A DNA stretch of 64,000 nucleotides from Mycobacterium mantenii (GCF_010731775.1 NZ_AP022590.1:5704001-5768000), one strand, 5' to 3'; positions 18,131 to 29,795 are shown, numbered from the stretch's first letter. Made by a program: numbers and translations. Notes: a model not told the origin generated them from the letters alone.

Positions 18131-19357
18131 TCACGCATATCCGGCGGCGGGCGGACGCGTCATCACGGTCGGGATGACGCCATAGCGGGGTCCGAGCGTC
18201 TTGCCGGACGCGGCCGCCAGGCGCGGTAGCGAGCCCATGACGCTCGGCGGCACGTTCGCGCCGGCGAGGTTGATGGCGGGCATGGCCGACACGGCGCTGT
18301 TGGCCGCGGGGATCACGCTGGTCCAGCTCGCCGGCACGGCCAGCGGGCCCAGCGAGGCCGCGCTGCCCAGGCTGCCGAACACGCCGGATCCGAGCGACCC
18401 GAGCGCACCCGCGCCGCTGCTCGCCGCGCTCGCGACCCCCGACGCCGCGGTTCCCGCCACCGCCATGGCCCCGTCGCTGGCGGCCTTGGCCAGGCCCTGG
18501 GCGGTCTGGGCCATGCCGAGGATGGAGGACATCCCGTACAGGGGTGTGGCTCCGGCCATGAAGTAGGTGGCGGCGGTGTTGGGCAGTTGGGACACCAGGC
18601 TGGAAATCGCCGAGGAGGTGGCCGAGTCGACCGCCGAACTGGCCGTGCCGCCCGCGGCGCCTCCCGCGGTGCCGCCGGCGTCGGTGAGCGTGTTGATCCC
18701 GGCGGTCATCGGTGAGGACAGCTGGTGCAGCGCGGTGGGCACCTTGGACACCACCTGCGCGAGATTCGCCTGTTCGGTTTGCGAGGTGATCTGCCCGACC
18801 ACCGCGGCCTGCCGGGCCATCCCGCTTTCGTTGGTCACGTGTGGTGCCGGGTTGAACTGGGTCACCGAGCAGGCCGCGGCCGAGCCGGCGGCGTACTCGT
18901 ACATCGCGGCGGCGTCCTGCGCCCACATCTCGCCGTACTCGGCTTCGGTGGCCGCGATCGCCGCCGCGTTCTGGCCGAAGAAGTTGGTCGCGACCAGCAT
19001 CGCGAGCTGGGCCCGGTTGGCGGCCACCGCCGGCGGGGGGACGGTCATGGCGAAGGCGGCTTCGTAAACCTCGACGGCGAGCCGGGCCTGACCGGCCGAT
19101 TCCGCGGCCCGCGCGGCGGCCCCGGCCGTCCACGCCATGTACGGGGCGAAGGCGGAGGCCATCGTCAGCGACGACGGGCCCAGCCAGCGCTGGGTGGTCA
19201 AACCCGCGATCACCGACCGGTAGCAGCTCGCCGCGGCATGCAGTTCGGCGGCCAGACCGTCCCAGGCCACCGCGGCGGCGCTCAGCGAGAGCGGGCCGGG
19301 GCCGGCGTACATCCTCGTGGAGTTGATCTCCGGGGGAAGGGCTCCGAAATCGATCAT
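18131..19357 (-). CDS. PPE-family protein, probable SVP subgroup
   Basis: 408 residues. The N-terminal domain (about 1-175) starts [21 protein letters not shown] with the defining Pro-Pro-Glu, and has the long helical region with [10 protein letters not shown]. The alanine- and glycine-rich C-terminal part contains GPLAVPASW near residue 340, close to the G-x-x-S-V-P-x-x-W motif that marks the PPE-SVP subgroup. PPE proteins are exported by type VII secretion and act at the cell surface; some have been linked to solute uptake across the outer mycomembrane. Its start is one base after the stop of a 47-codon ORF, and the RmlC-like gene follows after 55 bases, so it appears to head the polysaccharide operon. 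No ESX genes are visible. Confidence 0.95.
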   Translation of the reverse strand: MIDFGALPPEINSTRMYAGPGPLSLSAAAVAWDGLAAELHAAASCYRSVIAGLTTQRWLGPSSLTMASAFAPYMAWTAGAAARAAESAGQARLAVEVYEAAFAMTVPPPAVAANRAQLAMLVATNFFGQNAAAIAATEAEYGEMWAQDAAAMYEYAAGSAAACSVTQFNPAPHVTNESGMARQAAVVGQITSQTEQANLAQVVSKVPTALHQLSSPMTAGINTLTDAGGTAGGAAGGTASSAVDSATSSAISSLVSQLPNTAATYFMAGATPLYGMSSILGMAQTAQGLAKAASDGAMAVAGTAASGVASAASSGAGALGSLGSGVFGSLGSAASLGPLAVPASWTSVIPAANSAVSAMPAINLAGANVPPSVMGSLPRLAAASGKTLGPRYGVIPTVMTRPPAAGYA

Positions 19358-19358
19358 T

Positions 19359-19505
19359 TCAGGCCCTGGCCGTCAGTCGGGCCGAGGCGCCGGGGGCGGC
19401 GGGAGAGGCGAAAGCGACCGGCAATGCGTCGACAAACCGCAGGTCAGCCATGGTCTGCCGGCCAGGTAAGGCCTGTGACCAGCGGTTCGCCGTAACGAAC
19501 GACAT
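19359..19505 (-). CDS. Short ORF with PE-like N-terminus, possible PE remnant
   Basis: 48 residues from an ATG preceded by AGGGGAAG at good spacing. The first six residues, MSFVTA, match the start of PE proteins exactly; the rest ([11 protein letters not shown]...) has none of the PE helical pattern. The stop is one base before the PPE start, precisely where a PE partner normally sits. It is either a PE gene rebuilt by deletion or frameshift, or a leader ORF that couples translation into the PPE gene. The other minus-strand frames do not restore a PE sequence. Confidence 0.45.
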   Translation of the reverse strand: MSFVTANRWSQALPGRQTMADLRFVDALPVAFASPAAPGASARLTARA

Positions 19506-19583
19506 GTGCTTCCCCTTATGCGGTGAGACGGTCGATACGATCTCGGAGCCGATTACAAACTGACGATCTGACAATAGCGTATA

Positions 19584-19600
19584 AAACATACTAATGGTTT
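19584..19600. promoter_or_regulatory. AAAC/GTTT inverted repeat, candidate TetR operator
   Basis: AAACATACTAATGGTTT has matching AAAC/GTTT ends and lies in the 353-base gap (19506-19858) between the minus-strand PE-like/PPE unit and the plus-strand TetR gene. It is next to a TTGACA at 19599-19604. Operators of the ArpA/ScbR regulator type are A/T-ended palindromes of this kind. I see nothing else distinct in the gap, and no clear -10 for the TTGACA. Confidence 0.3.
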
Positions 19601-19858
19601 GACAAGGGCGTGTGATCTGGACCTCAGGTATTTACGCGCGCGTCAACCGGGACAGCCGTATGACTGCTAACCTCGGAAGTGGACTGGATATCTTGAGCGA
19701 CGTGTTCGCTCCAACCCCTGAAGAACCGAGGTAGTTGTGCCCTGCTGGAGCAAGGCGTTTGTCGACGTGACGGCGGGCGGCACGGCCCGCGGCGTCGGCT
19801 TCGGCCTGGGCATTCGGGACAAAACTCGCGCCACGGGGAAATCGAGTTCTCGACAGCG

Positions 19859-20530
19859 ATGACGACCCATTCGACCGATGGACGAGCGGACGCGACCCGG
19901 CAACAGATTCTGCGGGCCGCGTCCCATCAGTTCGCCCGGCGCCCTTACCACGACGTCGGCCTCGACGACATTCTCGCCGAGGCCGAACTGACCAAGGGCG
20001 CGATGTACTTCCACTTCAAGTCGAAGCACGCGTTGGCGGTCGCGATCATCGACTTTCAGACCGAGGCCGGCGCCGAAGCCGTGCGGGACCTGCTGTCGCG
20101 CGGGCTCTCGGGCCTCGAGACCCTGATCGACTTCTCCTATTTGATCGCGATCAAGGACATCAAGACCGATGTCGTCAGGTCGGGCCTGAACCTGATGGAA
20201 TCGATCGGCCTGGCCGACGGGCTGCAGGAAAAGTTGTTCGACCAATGGATCAAAGCCCTGGCCAGAGTCGCGGAGCAAGCCAAGGCCGAGGGCGACATAA
20301 GTGCTGACTGCGACCCGCAAGACCTCGGCCGCTTGATGGTCTCGCTGCACATGGGGCTGCGGAAAACCAGCAACCTGGACGACCCGGAACGCTTCCTGCG
20401 CGACCTGGAGAAGTGCTGGTCCCTGCTGCTGACCGGGGTGCTGCAGCCGGACCGCGCCGAGTACTTCCACCAATTCCTCAGGCGGCGTGCGGCACTCGCC
20501 ATCAATACCAGTTCCGCGGATACCGACTAG
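19859..20530 (+). CDS. TetR-family regulator, ArpA/ScbR-like (first of a tandem pair)
   Basis: 223 residues. The N-terminal helix-turn-helix covers about 12-58 and ends in LTKGAMYFHFKSKHALAVAII, a form typical of gamma-butyrolactone receptor-type TetR proteins of actinobacteria. The ligand-binding part ends in a WSLLLTGVL...YFHQFLRRR segment shared with the next gene, so the two look like a duplicated pair. Family members repress neighbouring genes until a small signal binds. It is divergent from the PPE operon, with a candidate operator in between, and may control it. The ligand is unknown. Confidence 0.85.
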   Translation: MTTHSTDGRADATRQQILRAASHQFARRPYHDVGLDDILAEAELTKGAMYFHFKSKHALAVAIIDFQTEAGAEAVRDLLSRGLSGLETLIDFSYLIAIKDIKTDVVRSGLNLMESIGLADGLQEKLFDQWIKALARVAEQAKAEGDISADCDPQDLGRLMVSLHMGLRKTSNLDDPERFLRDLEKCWSLLLTGVLQPDRAEYFHQFLRRRAALAINTSSADTD

Positions 20531-20600
20531 CAGGTGCGGGGCAACGTGAAACGCGATGAGCGATCCGCGCATCCAATGAGACCCCGGAGGTGCGTGCACA

Positions 20601-21311
20601 ATGGCGCGCCAAGTTCGGTCTGAAGCCACCCGTCGAAAAATCCTCGATGCCGCGATCGAAGTGTTCGGTGACGTCGGGTATGCGGCCGCTGGATGGAGCA
20701 CCATCATCGAGCGAACGGGAATGACCAAGGGCGCTCTCTATCACCACTTCGATTCGAAAGAATCGTTGGCCGCGAACATCATCGAGGAAGGCTCGGACAC
20801 GCTGCTGAGCGCTTTCCGCAACGTCTGCGGGGCGTCGTCGCCGGGGCTGGAAAACCTGCTACACGGCACATTCACGATCGTCGAGGTGTTGAGCTCAGAC
20901 AAAATGGCCCGCGCGGCCGCGCAATTGGCCACGGCGTTAAGCGGATTCAACGGAGCGGCCTCGCGCTTCTTCGCGAACCTGATGCTGGAAACGGCGCAGG
21001 AGGCGCGGCGAGCGATCAAGGAAGGCGACCTTCGTGACGAAATCGACCCTGACGTGCTCAGCGCGTCGATCATCGGCACCATCTTCGGGGCGCGGTTGGT
21101 GACCGGCGCCATATCGAGCCACGGCCGAATCGGCAACATCATCGGCGACCCCACCGCGCGCTTGCATCAGATATGGAATCTGCTGCTCCCTGGGGTTGTC
21201 TCGGAAGCGTCGCTACCCTACTTCCAGCAATTCCTGCGTCGCGAAGAAATGCGCCATGCGGCGGCCAGGGCCGCCCGTGACCAGGCCGCAGCGGAATCAA
21301 AAACCGAGTAG
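20601..21311 (+). CDS. TetR-family regulator, ArpA/ScbR-like (second of a tandem pair)
   Basis: 236 residues, ATG preceded by GGAGGTG. The helix-turn-helix (about 10-55) ends in MTKGALYHHFDSKESLAANII. The C-terminal WNLLLPGV...YFQQFLRRE stretch matches the upstream regulator, which supports tandem duplication. It lies 70 bases after that gene and about 150 bases before the BcsB-like gene, so it could regulate the BcsB-like/deacetylase pair, itself, or the divergent PPE operon. Autoregulators of this family often occur as pairs, one true receptor and one pseudo-receptor. Confidence 0.85.
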   Translation: MARQVRSEATRRKILDAAIEVFGDVGYAAAGWSTIIERTGMTKGALYHHFDSKESLAANIIEEGSDTLLSAFRNVCGASSPGLENLLHGTFTIVEVLSSDKMARAAAQLATALSGFNGAASRFFANLMLETAQEARRAIKEGDLRDEIDPDVLSASIIGTIFGARLVTGAISSHGRIGNIIGDPTARLHQIWNLLLPGVVSEASLPYFQQFLRREEMRHAAARAARDQAAAESKTE

Positions 21312-21445
21312 TTCCCGATGAGCGCCTTCGCCCTGGCGTCCCTTCTTTGACGATCCGTTCCGGATAGCCGGCAATGGCAGGATCTTCGAAGAGCTGGTGC
21401 GAGATACCTTTTCGCGGTCGCCACGACGGCGATTCCGTTATTGGG

Positions 21446-21462
21446 GTTGAAGCGCTTTCAAC
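21446..21462. promoter_or_regulatory. Inverted repeat directly before the BcsB-like gene
   Basis: GTTGAA-GCGCT-TTCAAC, six-base arms around a five-base centre, ends two bases before the ATG at 21464. It could be an operator or it could fold over the ribosome entry site. No factor can be assigned. Confidence 0.25.
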
Positions 21463-21463
21463 A

Positions 21464-23500
21464 ATGCATACTGTTCCGGTGATGTACCGGAAATCTCTCC
21501 GCCGACTAATTGCGCTGGCCGGTGTCGTCGGATTCTTGGTGATGAGCGCTCCGGCATCGTGGGGTGCGCCCGCCGACCCGACCACGCCGTCGGACTCGAC
21601 GTCGACGTCGACTTCGGCGACGACAACCACGACGACGCTGTCGATGACGGACGTTGGTGCCTCGGCGAATCTGGAGTTCTGGGGCCTGACGAGCAGCCAG
21701 CAGCTTTCCCTTCCGGTACTGCACGGGCTGAACCCGGCGGCGTTCAATGCGACCGTCGAATTGCCGATCAATCTGCGGTCCGGGTTGCTCACCGTGTCGC
21801 AGGGCGAGCGCACCCTCGCGCGCCTGAATCTGCCCAACACCGATCAGGCCCCGATCGTCATTCCATTGGGCGGGGCAGAGGTGATCGACAATTGGTTGAC
21901 GGTGACGTTGCGGGCCTATCTGGTGCCGAATGACGGAGCTTGCCTGTATCCGGAGAGCCCGCTGCGTCTGGCCAACGGGACGGTCAACTACACGGGCACC
22001 GAATTACCGCCCACCACGGTGTCGCATTTCTTGCCGCCGGTGCTGCGGAAACTGACCATATATCTGCCACAATCGCCGTCGACGGCCGAGTCTGACACCG
22101 CAATTCAACTCGCCACCTCCGCGGCCGCGCACTATGGCAAACAGGCGCCCGATATCGTGGTGATCCCGTTGCAGGAAGGACAGGGCGCGCCGCCGGCGCC
22201 GCCGCAATCGCTGGAACGTCAGGTCGTCGTCAAAGAGGGTCCGGACAACGGGCTTTCGCTGCAAGGCTCCTCCGGTGTGCCGTGGCTGTTGATTTCGGGT
22301 CCGCTGAATCGCACCGACGAGTCGGACACGGCCGTGCTGTTCAGCGACCTGTCGGATTTGGCCCTGTCGTCCAAGGCCTCGGTGGAATCACCCAAGCCCA
22401 AAGTGCAATTGCCTGGGGACACCGCCACGCTGCGCGAACTTGGCCAGTCCGTTGCCAACTCGACTTCACTGCAGCCACGGGTGTCGATCGGAGTGGACCA
22501 GACCCGGTTTGGCAGATCCGTTCACTCGGTGCGGGTGCATCTGCGGGGCTCATACACTCCGACGCCCAACAACATCGGCGGGCAGATCGCGGTAACCGTC
22601 GGCCCGGACACCATCGACCACTGGCCGACCGACGGCCATGGCGACATCGACCGGTGGGTCGACGTCCCGGACCGACTGCTACAGCGATACACCAGCGTTG
22701 ACTTGGTGCTCGACGTCGCGAGCAACATCGGCCATTGCGGAGACTTCTACACCGCCGGTCCCGGCAACCAGCTCCTGACGCTGAACATCAGCGGCGACAG
22801 CATCATTCAGAGCAGCCCCGCCGCGCCGCCGGTGCCGGACGGTTTTCAATCGGTGCCGCAAACACTGATGCCGCGGGTTCAGGTGGGCGTCGCCGAGCAC
22901 TCCTTCGTCGACACCGTGCGGGCGCTCGACATCATGGTGGGCCTGCAGCGCATCAGCTCGATCCCGATCGACACCACCGTCACCAGCGTCAAGCAAGCGA
23001 TCGATTCCTCCAATCCCGCGCTACTGGTCTCCGCCGACGGGTGGAACCAGTCCGACGTGGTGCTCCCGGTGGCCGCGGGGCCCAGCGGTCCGATCACCGT
23101 CAATGCCGTCGGGTCGGGCGACAAGCCCGCCAAGCTCACCCTGGACCCGGTGCTGCGGTTCGCTTCTCTCCAAACGGTTTTCAACCGCGGCCGATCCCTG
23201 CTGGTCGCGACGTCCAACGGAGCGCCCGGACAACTCGACGAGCTGATCAGATGGCTCAAGAGCGACAACAACAAGCACTGGCAACGGCTCAAAGGCGTTG
23301 CGGTGGTGTCGGTACCGGGGCAAGACCCGGTGACCGTCGACCATCCGCCGTTGGCGCCCGGCGCATCCGCCGGGGGATCCGGAGGCCATTCCGACCTCGA
23401 CTGGCTGTGGTGGTTCGGCGCGGGTTGGGTCGCCGTGGCCATCGTGGGCGCAGGGGTGATTCTGTGGCGCGTGCGACGCGAATCCTGGCGGCGCCGATAG
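21464..23500 (+). CDS. Secreted BcsB-like membrane-anchored protein
   Basis: 678 residues from the ATG at 21464; the ATG at 21482 is equally possible. A signal peptide (LRRLIALAGVVGFLVMSAPASWG) leads into a Ser/Thr-rich linker. Two blocks of beta-rich sequence with carbohydrate-binding character follow, and the protein ends with one helix (WLWWFGAGWVAVAIVGAGVIL) and a basic tail. The order of signal peptide, beta-sandwich and flavodoxin-like modules, and single C-terminal helix recalls BcsB, the periplasmic partner of bacterial cellulose synthase, as do the IDNWLTV and NDGACLYP segments. No BcsA synthase is visible nearby. A polysaccharide deacetylase follows after 10 bases, so the pair probably acts on an exported glycan. 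The BcsB link is by pattern only. Confidence 0.6.
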   Translation: MHTVPVMYRKSLRRLIALAGVVGFLVMSAPASWGAPADPTTPSDSTSTSTSATTTTTTLSMTDVGASANLEFWGLTSSQQLSLPVLHGLNPAAFNATVELPINLRSGLLTVSQGERTLARLNLPNTDQAPIVIPLGGAEVIDNWLTVTLRAYLVPNDGACLYPESPLRLANGTVNYTGTELPPTTVSHFLPPVLRKLTIYLPQSPSTAESDTAIQLATSAAAHYGKQAPDIVVIPLQEGQGAPPAPPQSLERQVVVKEGPDNGLSLQGSSGVPWLLISGPLNRTDESDTAVLFSDLSDLALSSKASVESPKPKVQLPGDTATLRELGQSVANSTSLQPRVSIGVDQTRFGRSVHSVRVHLRGSYTPTPNNIGGQIAVTVGPDTIDHWPTDGHGDIDRWVDVPDRLLQRYTSVDLVLDVASNIGHCGDFYTAGPGNQLLTLNISGDSIIQSSPAAPPVPDGFQSVPQTLMPRVQVGVAEHSFVDTVRALDIMVGLQRISSIPIDTTVTSVKQAIDSSNPALLVSADGWNQSDVVLPVAAGPSGPITVNAVGSGDKPAKLTLDPVLRFASLQTVFNRGRSLLVATSNGAPGQLDELIRWLKSDNNKHWQRLKGVAVVSVPGQDPVTVDHPPLAPGASAGGSGGHSDLDWLWWFGAGWVAVAIVGAGVILWRVRRESWRRR

Positions 23501-23510
23501 AGTCTGACGC

Positions 23511-24566
23511 GTGATGGCACGAGTCGCAGACATCGTGGCGCGCCCGACCATCAAGAACATCGCGGCCGGATTGCTCTGCGCCGCCGGGGTTCCGGCGGTG
23601 GCCCGGCGACGACACCGCGACATGCTCGCCATCCTGATGTTCCATGGCGTGGAAGACCAACCGCTGTCGCCGCCCTGCTGGCATGTCAACGACGCGGCGC
23701 TGTATCGCCGCCAATTGGACTACGTGCGTAGGCACTTCAACGTCCTGCCGCTCGAGGAGGCCCTCGCCGCCCTTGCCGCCGGGACATTGCCGCCGCGCGC
23801 CCTGGCGATCACGTTCGACGACGGCACCCGCAACCTCGCGACACACGCACTGCCGGTGCTGCGCGATCTGAACCTGCCCGCGGCGGTGTTCGTCGCGACC
23901 GGCCCGATCGGCACCGGTGAAACCTTGTGGCCCGACCGGCTGTGGTTGGCGATCGCCCGCAGCAACGCCGCCGAAGTAGATTTGGCCGCACTGGGATTGG
24001 GGACGCGCTCGCTGGACGGCAGCGCCAAGCGGGGCGGTGTCTACGAGGCGGCCGTCGAGGCATTGAAGGACCTCGCCGACGCCGAACGCATCGAAACGCT
24101 CGACGCGATCCTGCGCGCACTCGGATACCGCGACGACGGCGACGCAGGCCCGTTCCGGATGCTCACCTGGGACGAAGCGCGTGCCATGGCCAAAGACCCT
24201 CTGGTGACGCTGTACCCGCACACGGTGACCCATCCGATCCTCGCCCGGTGCGCCGACGGCAAGGTGGAGCAGGAGATTGGCGATTCCTGCGCGGCGCTCG
24301 AACGTGAGACCGGCTTGACGCCAACCGTTTTCGCCTATCCGAATGGCCGGCTGCAGGATTTCGACGCCCGAGCCAAGGACGCGTTGCGCCGCCGTGGAGT
24401 GCGCTGGGCGCTGTCCACCGCGCCTGGATTCGCCGATCGTCGCTGCGACCCGCTGGCATTGCCCCGGTTGGCGGTGGGCGGCAATTCGTCGTTCGACCAC
24501 TTCCGGCTCACGGTCTCCGGCGGCGTGCCGGGCCGGCGCAGACCCGCCGGCCCGGCGCGCCGCTGA
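23511..24566 (+). CDS. Polysaccharide deacetylase (NodB homology)
   Basis: About 350 residues; GTG at 23511 or ATG at 23514 can start it. NodB motifs are present: AITFDDGTRN supplies the catalytic base and metal-binding aspartates (TFDDG), HTVTHPIL supplies the two metal-binding histidines (H-x-x-x-H-P), and FAYPNGRLQDFD is the third motif. The fold is carbohydrate esterase family 4, which removes N- or O-acetyl groups from glycans. A hydrophobic N-terminus (IAAGLLCAAGVPAVA) may anchor it or act in export. It is 10 bases after the BcsB-like gene, so they are presumably one operon, and it may tailor the polymer made by the nearby cluster. Confidence 0.85.
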   Translation: MMARVADIVARPTIKNIAAGLLCAAGVPAVARRRHRDMLAILMFHGVEDQPLSPPCWHVNDAALYRRQLDYVRRHFNVLPLEEALAALAAGTLPPRALAITFDDGTRNLATHALPVLRDLNLPAAVFVATGPIGTGETLWPDRLWLAIARSNAAEVDLAALGLGTRSLDGSAKRGGVYEAAVEALKDLADAERIETLDAILRALGYRDDGDAGPFRMLTWDEARAMAKDPLVTLYPHTVTHPILARCADGKVEQEIGDSCAALERETGLTPTVFAYPNGRLQDFDARAKDALRRRGVRWALSTAPGFADRRCDPLALPRLAVGGNSSFDHFRLTVSGGVPGRRRPAGPARR

Positions 24567-24576
24567 CCGGGTACAG

Positions 24577-24939
24577 CTAGCGCGCTTCTTCCCAGAGCTG
24601 TTCGGTCAGATCCTGGAACGCGGCGAGGGCGAATTGGTCGTCGACCCGGCGCACCGCGGACCTGCTCATCATCGCGCGCACCACCGAGCCGTCCTTGTGT
24701 GCCAGCTCGACGACCATGTTCGCGAGGGCGTGGACGGTCGCCAGCAGCGAATCCGACGCCGGGGCCTGATGAAAGATCTGCTCGAATCGCAGCGTCAAGG
24801 CCTCGTCAGGTTCGTATCCCATCATGTCGGCAAACGCGGTGTTGGCGAACAAGATACTGCCGTCATCGCCGATGGCCAGTACGGGAACCGGGATCCGCTC
24901 CAGCACAACCAGCGCGGGTAGCTCCTTGAGAGTCGTCAT
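24577..24939 (-). CDS. Single PAS-domain protein
   Basis: 120 residues from the ATG at 24939; a GTG at 24978 would add 13 residues. Almost the whole protein is one PAS domain: IPVPVLAIGDDGSILFANTAFADMMGYEPDEAL is the typical opening strand and helix, and VVELAHKDGSVVRAMMSRS the later strands. No output domain is attached, so it may sense a ligand and act through a partner. It lies downstream of metS on the same strand and convergent with the deacetylase gene. Confidence 0.75.
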   Translation of the reverse strand: MTTLKELPALVVLERIPVPVLAIGDDGSILFANTAFADMMGYEPDEALTLRFEQIFHQAPASDSLLATVHALANMVVELAHKDGSVVRAMMSRSAVRRVDDQFALAAFQDLTEQLWEEAR

Positions 24940-25104
24940 CGGCGATTGGCTCTGTTGCCTGTTCTGGCGTCGTTCCACACCGAGGATTATGGTCTATACC
25001 AGAACATATGTTGGACTCTTTTGTCCAAAGTGCCACACAAGTATTGGCTGCGTCGTCGAACTCGCTTGATCCTCAACCGAATTGTCGAGCCGTTTGATCC
25101 TTGC

Positions 25105-26658
25105 TCATTCGACTTGGGAAACAGGCTGATAGCGGGGGAACACACCGGTGGGAGCCGGCAGCGCCGTGCCGGGTGCCAGCCGGGTGCCGGCGGCCGCGAA
25201 TGTCCGTTGGTCGTGGGCCTGCCCGAGCAGATCAAGCAGCTTGCCGGCCGATTCGGGCATGACGGGCTGGACCAGCAGCGCGGCGATGCGGACCGCCTCG
25301 CAGGTGACGTACAAGACGGTGCGGAAGCGGGCCTGATCGGCCACGGATTCGCTCTTGCGCAAGACCCACGGCTGCTGCGCCGAAAAGTATTTGTTGGCGT
25401 CGCCGAGCATCAGCCAGACCGCTTCGAGGGCCAAGTGCATCGCCTGCGATTCGAAACCGGCCCGGACGCGTTCCAGCAACCCGTCGGCCGTCGTCAACAA
25501 CTCGGTGTCGGCGGCGATCAGCTCACCGGGTTGCGGAACGACCCCATCGAGGTTCTTGGCGATCATCGACAACGACCGCTGGGCCAGGTTGCCCAGTTCG
25601 TTGGCCAGATCGGAGTTGATCCGGGTGACGATGGCGTCTTCGGTGTAGCTGCCGTCCTGACCGAACGGCACCTCCCGCAACAGGAAGTAGCGGAGTTGGT
25701 CTACGCCGAACGTCTCGATAAGGGTTGCCGGGTCGACGATGTTGCCCACCGACTTGCTCATCTTCTGCCCGCGGTTGAGCAGGAACCCGTGCGCGAAAAC
25801 CCTGCGCGGCAATTCGATTCCGGCCGACATCAAAAACGCCGGCCAGTACACGGTGTGGAATCGGATGATGTCCTTACCGATCATGTGCAGGTCGGCCGGC
25901 CAGTAGCGGCGGAACTGCTCGGATTCGGTGTCCGGGTAGCCGACGCCGGTCAGGTAGTTGGTCAGCGCGTCGACCCAGACGTACATGACGTGGTCGGGAT
26001 GCTCGGGCACCTGCACGCCCCAGTCGAACGAGGTGCGCGAGATCGACAAGTCGCGCAGGCCGCCCGAGACGAAGCTGACCACCTCGTTGCGTCGGACCTC
26101 GGGCCCGATGAAGTCCGGGTTGGCCTCGTAGTGGGCCAGCAGCTTGTCGGCATACGCCGAGAGCCGGAAGAAGTAGGTCTGCTCCTCGGTCCAGGTCACC
26201 GGGGCGCCGGTTTCGACGGCGATCCGGGTCCCGTCGACGAGCGCGGTCTCCGATTCGACGAAGAACCGCTCGTCGCGGACCGAATACCACCCGGAATAGG
26301 TGTCCAGATAGATGTCCCCGGCGGCCTGCATCCGTCGCCAGATCGCCTTGGAGGCCTCGATGTGGTCGGCGTCGGTCGTGCGGATAAACCGGTCGAAGGA
26401 GATGTTCAGCTTCTCCTGCAGGCGCTGGAACACGTCGGAGTTGCGCCGCGCCAGCTCGGCGGTGGGAATGCCCTCGGCCGCCGCCGTCTCGACCATCTTG
26501 AGGCCATGCTCGTCGGTGCCGGTCAGGAATCGGACGTCGAACCCGTCGAGCCGCTTGAACCGGGCGATGGCGTCGGTGGCGATGTATTCGTAGGCATGCC
26601 CGACGTGCGGATCGCCGTTGGGATACGTGATCGCGGTGGTGACGTAATAGGGCCTCAT
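25105..26658 (-). CDS. metS: Methionyl-tRNA synthetase
   Basis: 517 residues from the ATG at 26658, giving the expected [15 protein letters not shown] start; eight more codons upstream are open but not needed. The class I signatures are HVGH (HIGH-like) near residue 20 and KMSKSVGN near 300, with FLTGTDEHG between them. It charges tRNA-Met in the cytoplasm. Length and position, divergent from tatD, match M. tuberculosis Rv1007c. The start lies 39 bases from the tatD start, so the two promoters share a very short region. Confidence 0.97.
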   Translation of the reverse strand: MRPYYVTTAITYPNGDPHVGHAYEYIATDAIARFKRLDGFDVRFLTGTDEHGLKMVETAAAEGIPTAELARRNSDVFQRLQEKLNISFDRFIRTTDADHIEASKAIWRRMQAAGDIYLDTYSGWYSVRDERFFVESETALVDGTRIAVETGAPVTWTEEQTYFFRLSAYADKLLAHYEANPDFIGPEVRRNEVVSFVSGGLRDLSISRTSFDWGVQVPEHPDHVMYVWVDALTNYLTGVGYPDTESEQFRRYWPADLHMIGKDIIRFHTVYWPAFLMSAGIELPRRVFAHGFLLNRGQKMSKSVGNIVDPATLIETFGVDQLRYFLLREVPFGQDGSYTEDAIVTRINSDLANELGNLAQRSLSMIAKNLDGVVPQPGELIAADTELLTTADGLLERVRAGFESQAMHLALEAVWLMLGDANKYFSAQQPWVLRKSESVADQARFRTVLYVTCEAVRIAALLVQPVMPESAGKLLDLLGQAHDQRTFAAAGTRLAPGTALPAPTGVFPRYQPVSQVE

Positions 26659-26696
26659 CGCCCTCAACCTTATTGGGGCCACCTTATTGTGTGCGC

Positions 26697-27533
26697 GTGA
26701 GTTCCCAACGTCAGCCGCCCCCGGCCCCCGAGCCGTTGAGCCCGCTTGTCGACGCGCACACCCACCTCGATGCGTGCGGCGCCGAAGACGCCGAGGGGGT
26801 GCGGGCCATCGTGGACCGCGCCGCGGCGGTCGGGGTGGTCGCGGTCGTCACGATCGCCGACGACCTGGACTCGGCGCGCTGGGTCACCCGCGCCGCGGAC
26901 TGGGACCCCCGGGTTTATGCGGCGGTGGCGCTGCACCCGACCCGCGCCGGCGCGCTGGACGACGCCGCCCGCGCCGAAATCGAGCGGCTGGTGGCCCATC
27001 CCAGGGTGGTGGCCGTCGGCGAGACCGGCCTGGACCTGTACTGGCCCGGACGCCTGGACGGCTGCGCCGAGCCGGCCGTGCAGCGGGAGGCGTTCGCCTG
27101 GCACATCGACCTGGCGAAGCGGTGCGGCAAACCGCTGATGATCCACAACCGGGAAGCCGACGCCGAGGTGCTCGACGTGCTGGCTGCCGAGGGCGCTCCG
27201 GACGCCGTGATCTTTCACTGCTTTTCGTCGGACGCCGCCATGGCCCGCCGCTGCGTGGACGCCGGATGGCTGCTGAGTTTGTCCGGCACCGCGAGCTTCC
27301 GCAACGCGCGCGCCCTGCGCGAGGCCATCCCGTTGATACCGCCGGAGCAGCTGCTGGTGGAGACCGATGCACCCTTTTTGACGCCGCATCCCTATCGGGG
27401 GACGGCGAACGAGCCCTATTGCCTTCCCTATACTGTTCGGGCGATCGCCGAACTGGTGGGTCGTCGCCCGGAAGAGCTGGCCGAGACGACAACGGGCACT
27501 GCTCAGCGGGTGTATGGATTGGTCACTGGTTGA
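26697..27533 (+). CDS. tatD: TatD-family metal-dependent deoxyribonuclease
   Basis: 278 residues from the GTG at 26697 (VSSQRQPP), the start suggested by the M. tuberculosis homolog; a GTG six bases earlier is possible. [11 protein letters not shown] carries the H-x-H metal ligands, GETGLDLYW the catalytic glutamate, IHNREAD and FHCFSSD further metal ligands, and [14 protein letters not shown] the closing motif of the TatD family. It is a TIM-barrel 3'-5' exonuclease or related hydrolase. It precedes rpfB as in M. tuberculosis (Rv1008). Confidence 0.95.
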   Translation: MSSQRQPPPAPEPLSPLVDAHTHLDACGAEDAEGVRAIVDRAAAVGVVAVVTIADDLDSARWVTRAADWDPRVYAAVALHPTRAGALDDAARAEIERLVAHPRVVAVGETGLDLYWPGRLDGCAEPAVQREAFAWHIDLAKRCGKPLMIHNREADAEVLDVLAAEGAPDAVIFHCFSSDAAMARRCVDAGWLLSLSGTASFRNARALREAIPLIPPEQLLVETDAPFLTPHPYRGTANEPYCLPYTVRAIAELVGRRPEELAETTTGTAQRVYGLVTG

Positions 27534-27554
27534 GGTGAACGACCAGGCGATTCT

Positions 27555-27645
27555 TATAACATCGCCGCGTCGGAGTTGCCCAACATTGACCGGTTCGTTA
27601 CCGTCTTGTGATCGAACGGTTGGGCCTGCGGGCCCTTAATTTGTG
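27555..27645 (+). promoter_or_regulatory. rpfB leader RNA with hairpin and intrinsic-terminator-like element
   Basis: A TATAAC at 27555-27560 could be the -10, with TTGAGG at 27530 as a weak -35. Downstream, ACC(G)GTTCG at 27589-27597 pairs with CGAACGGT at 27613-27620. A second hairpin, GGGCC-TGCG-GGCCC (27622-27635), follows and is trailed by TTAATTTG, as in an intrinsic terminator before the rpfB start. The rpfB leader of M. tuberculosis is reported to be an RNA switch that conditionally terminates ahead of rpfB-ksgA-ispE; this region looks equivalent. Confidence 0.55.
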
Positions 27646-27684
27646 ACTTGCTGCTGAATGAGTGGGTTGTTGAGGGTTGGGTAG

Positions 27685-29735
<2,051 letters not shown>

Positions 29736-29795
29736 CGCCCGGGCGTCGGGGCGCCATTGCGTGTGGTTGGCCGGCGGCAGCGATAGTCTGCTGCG

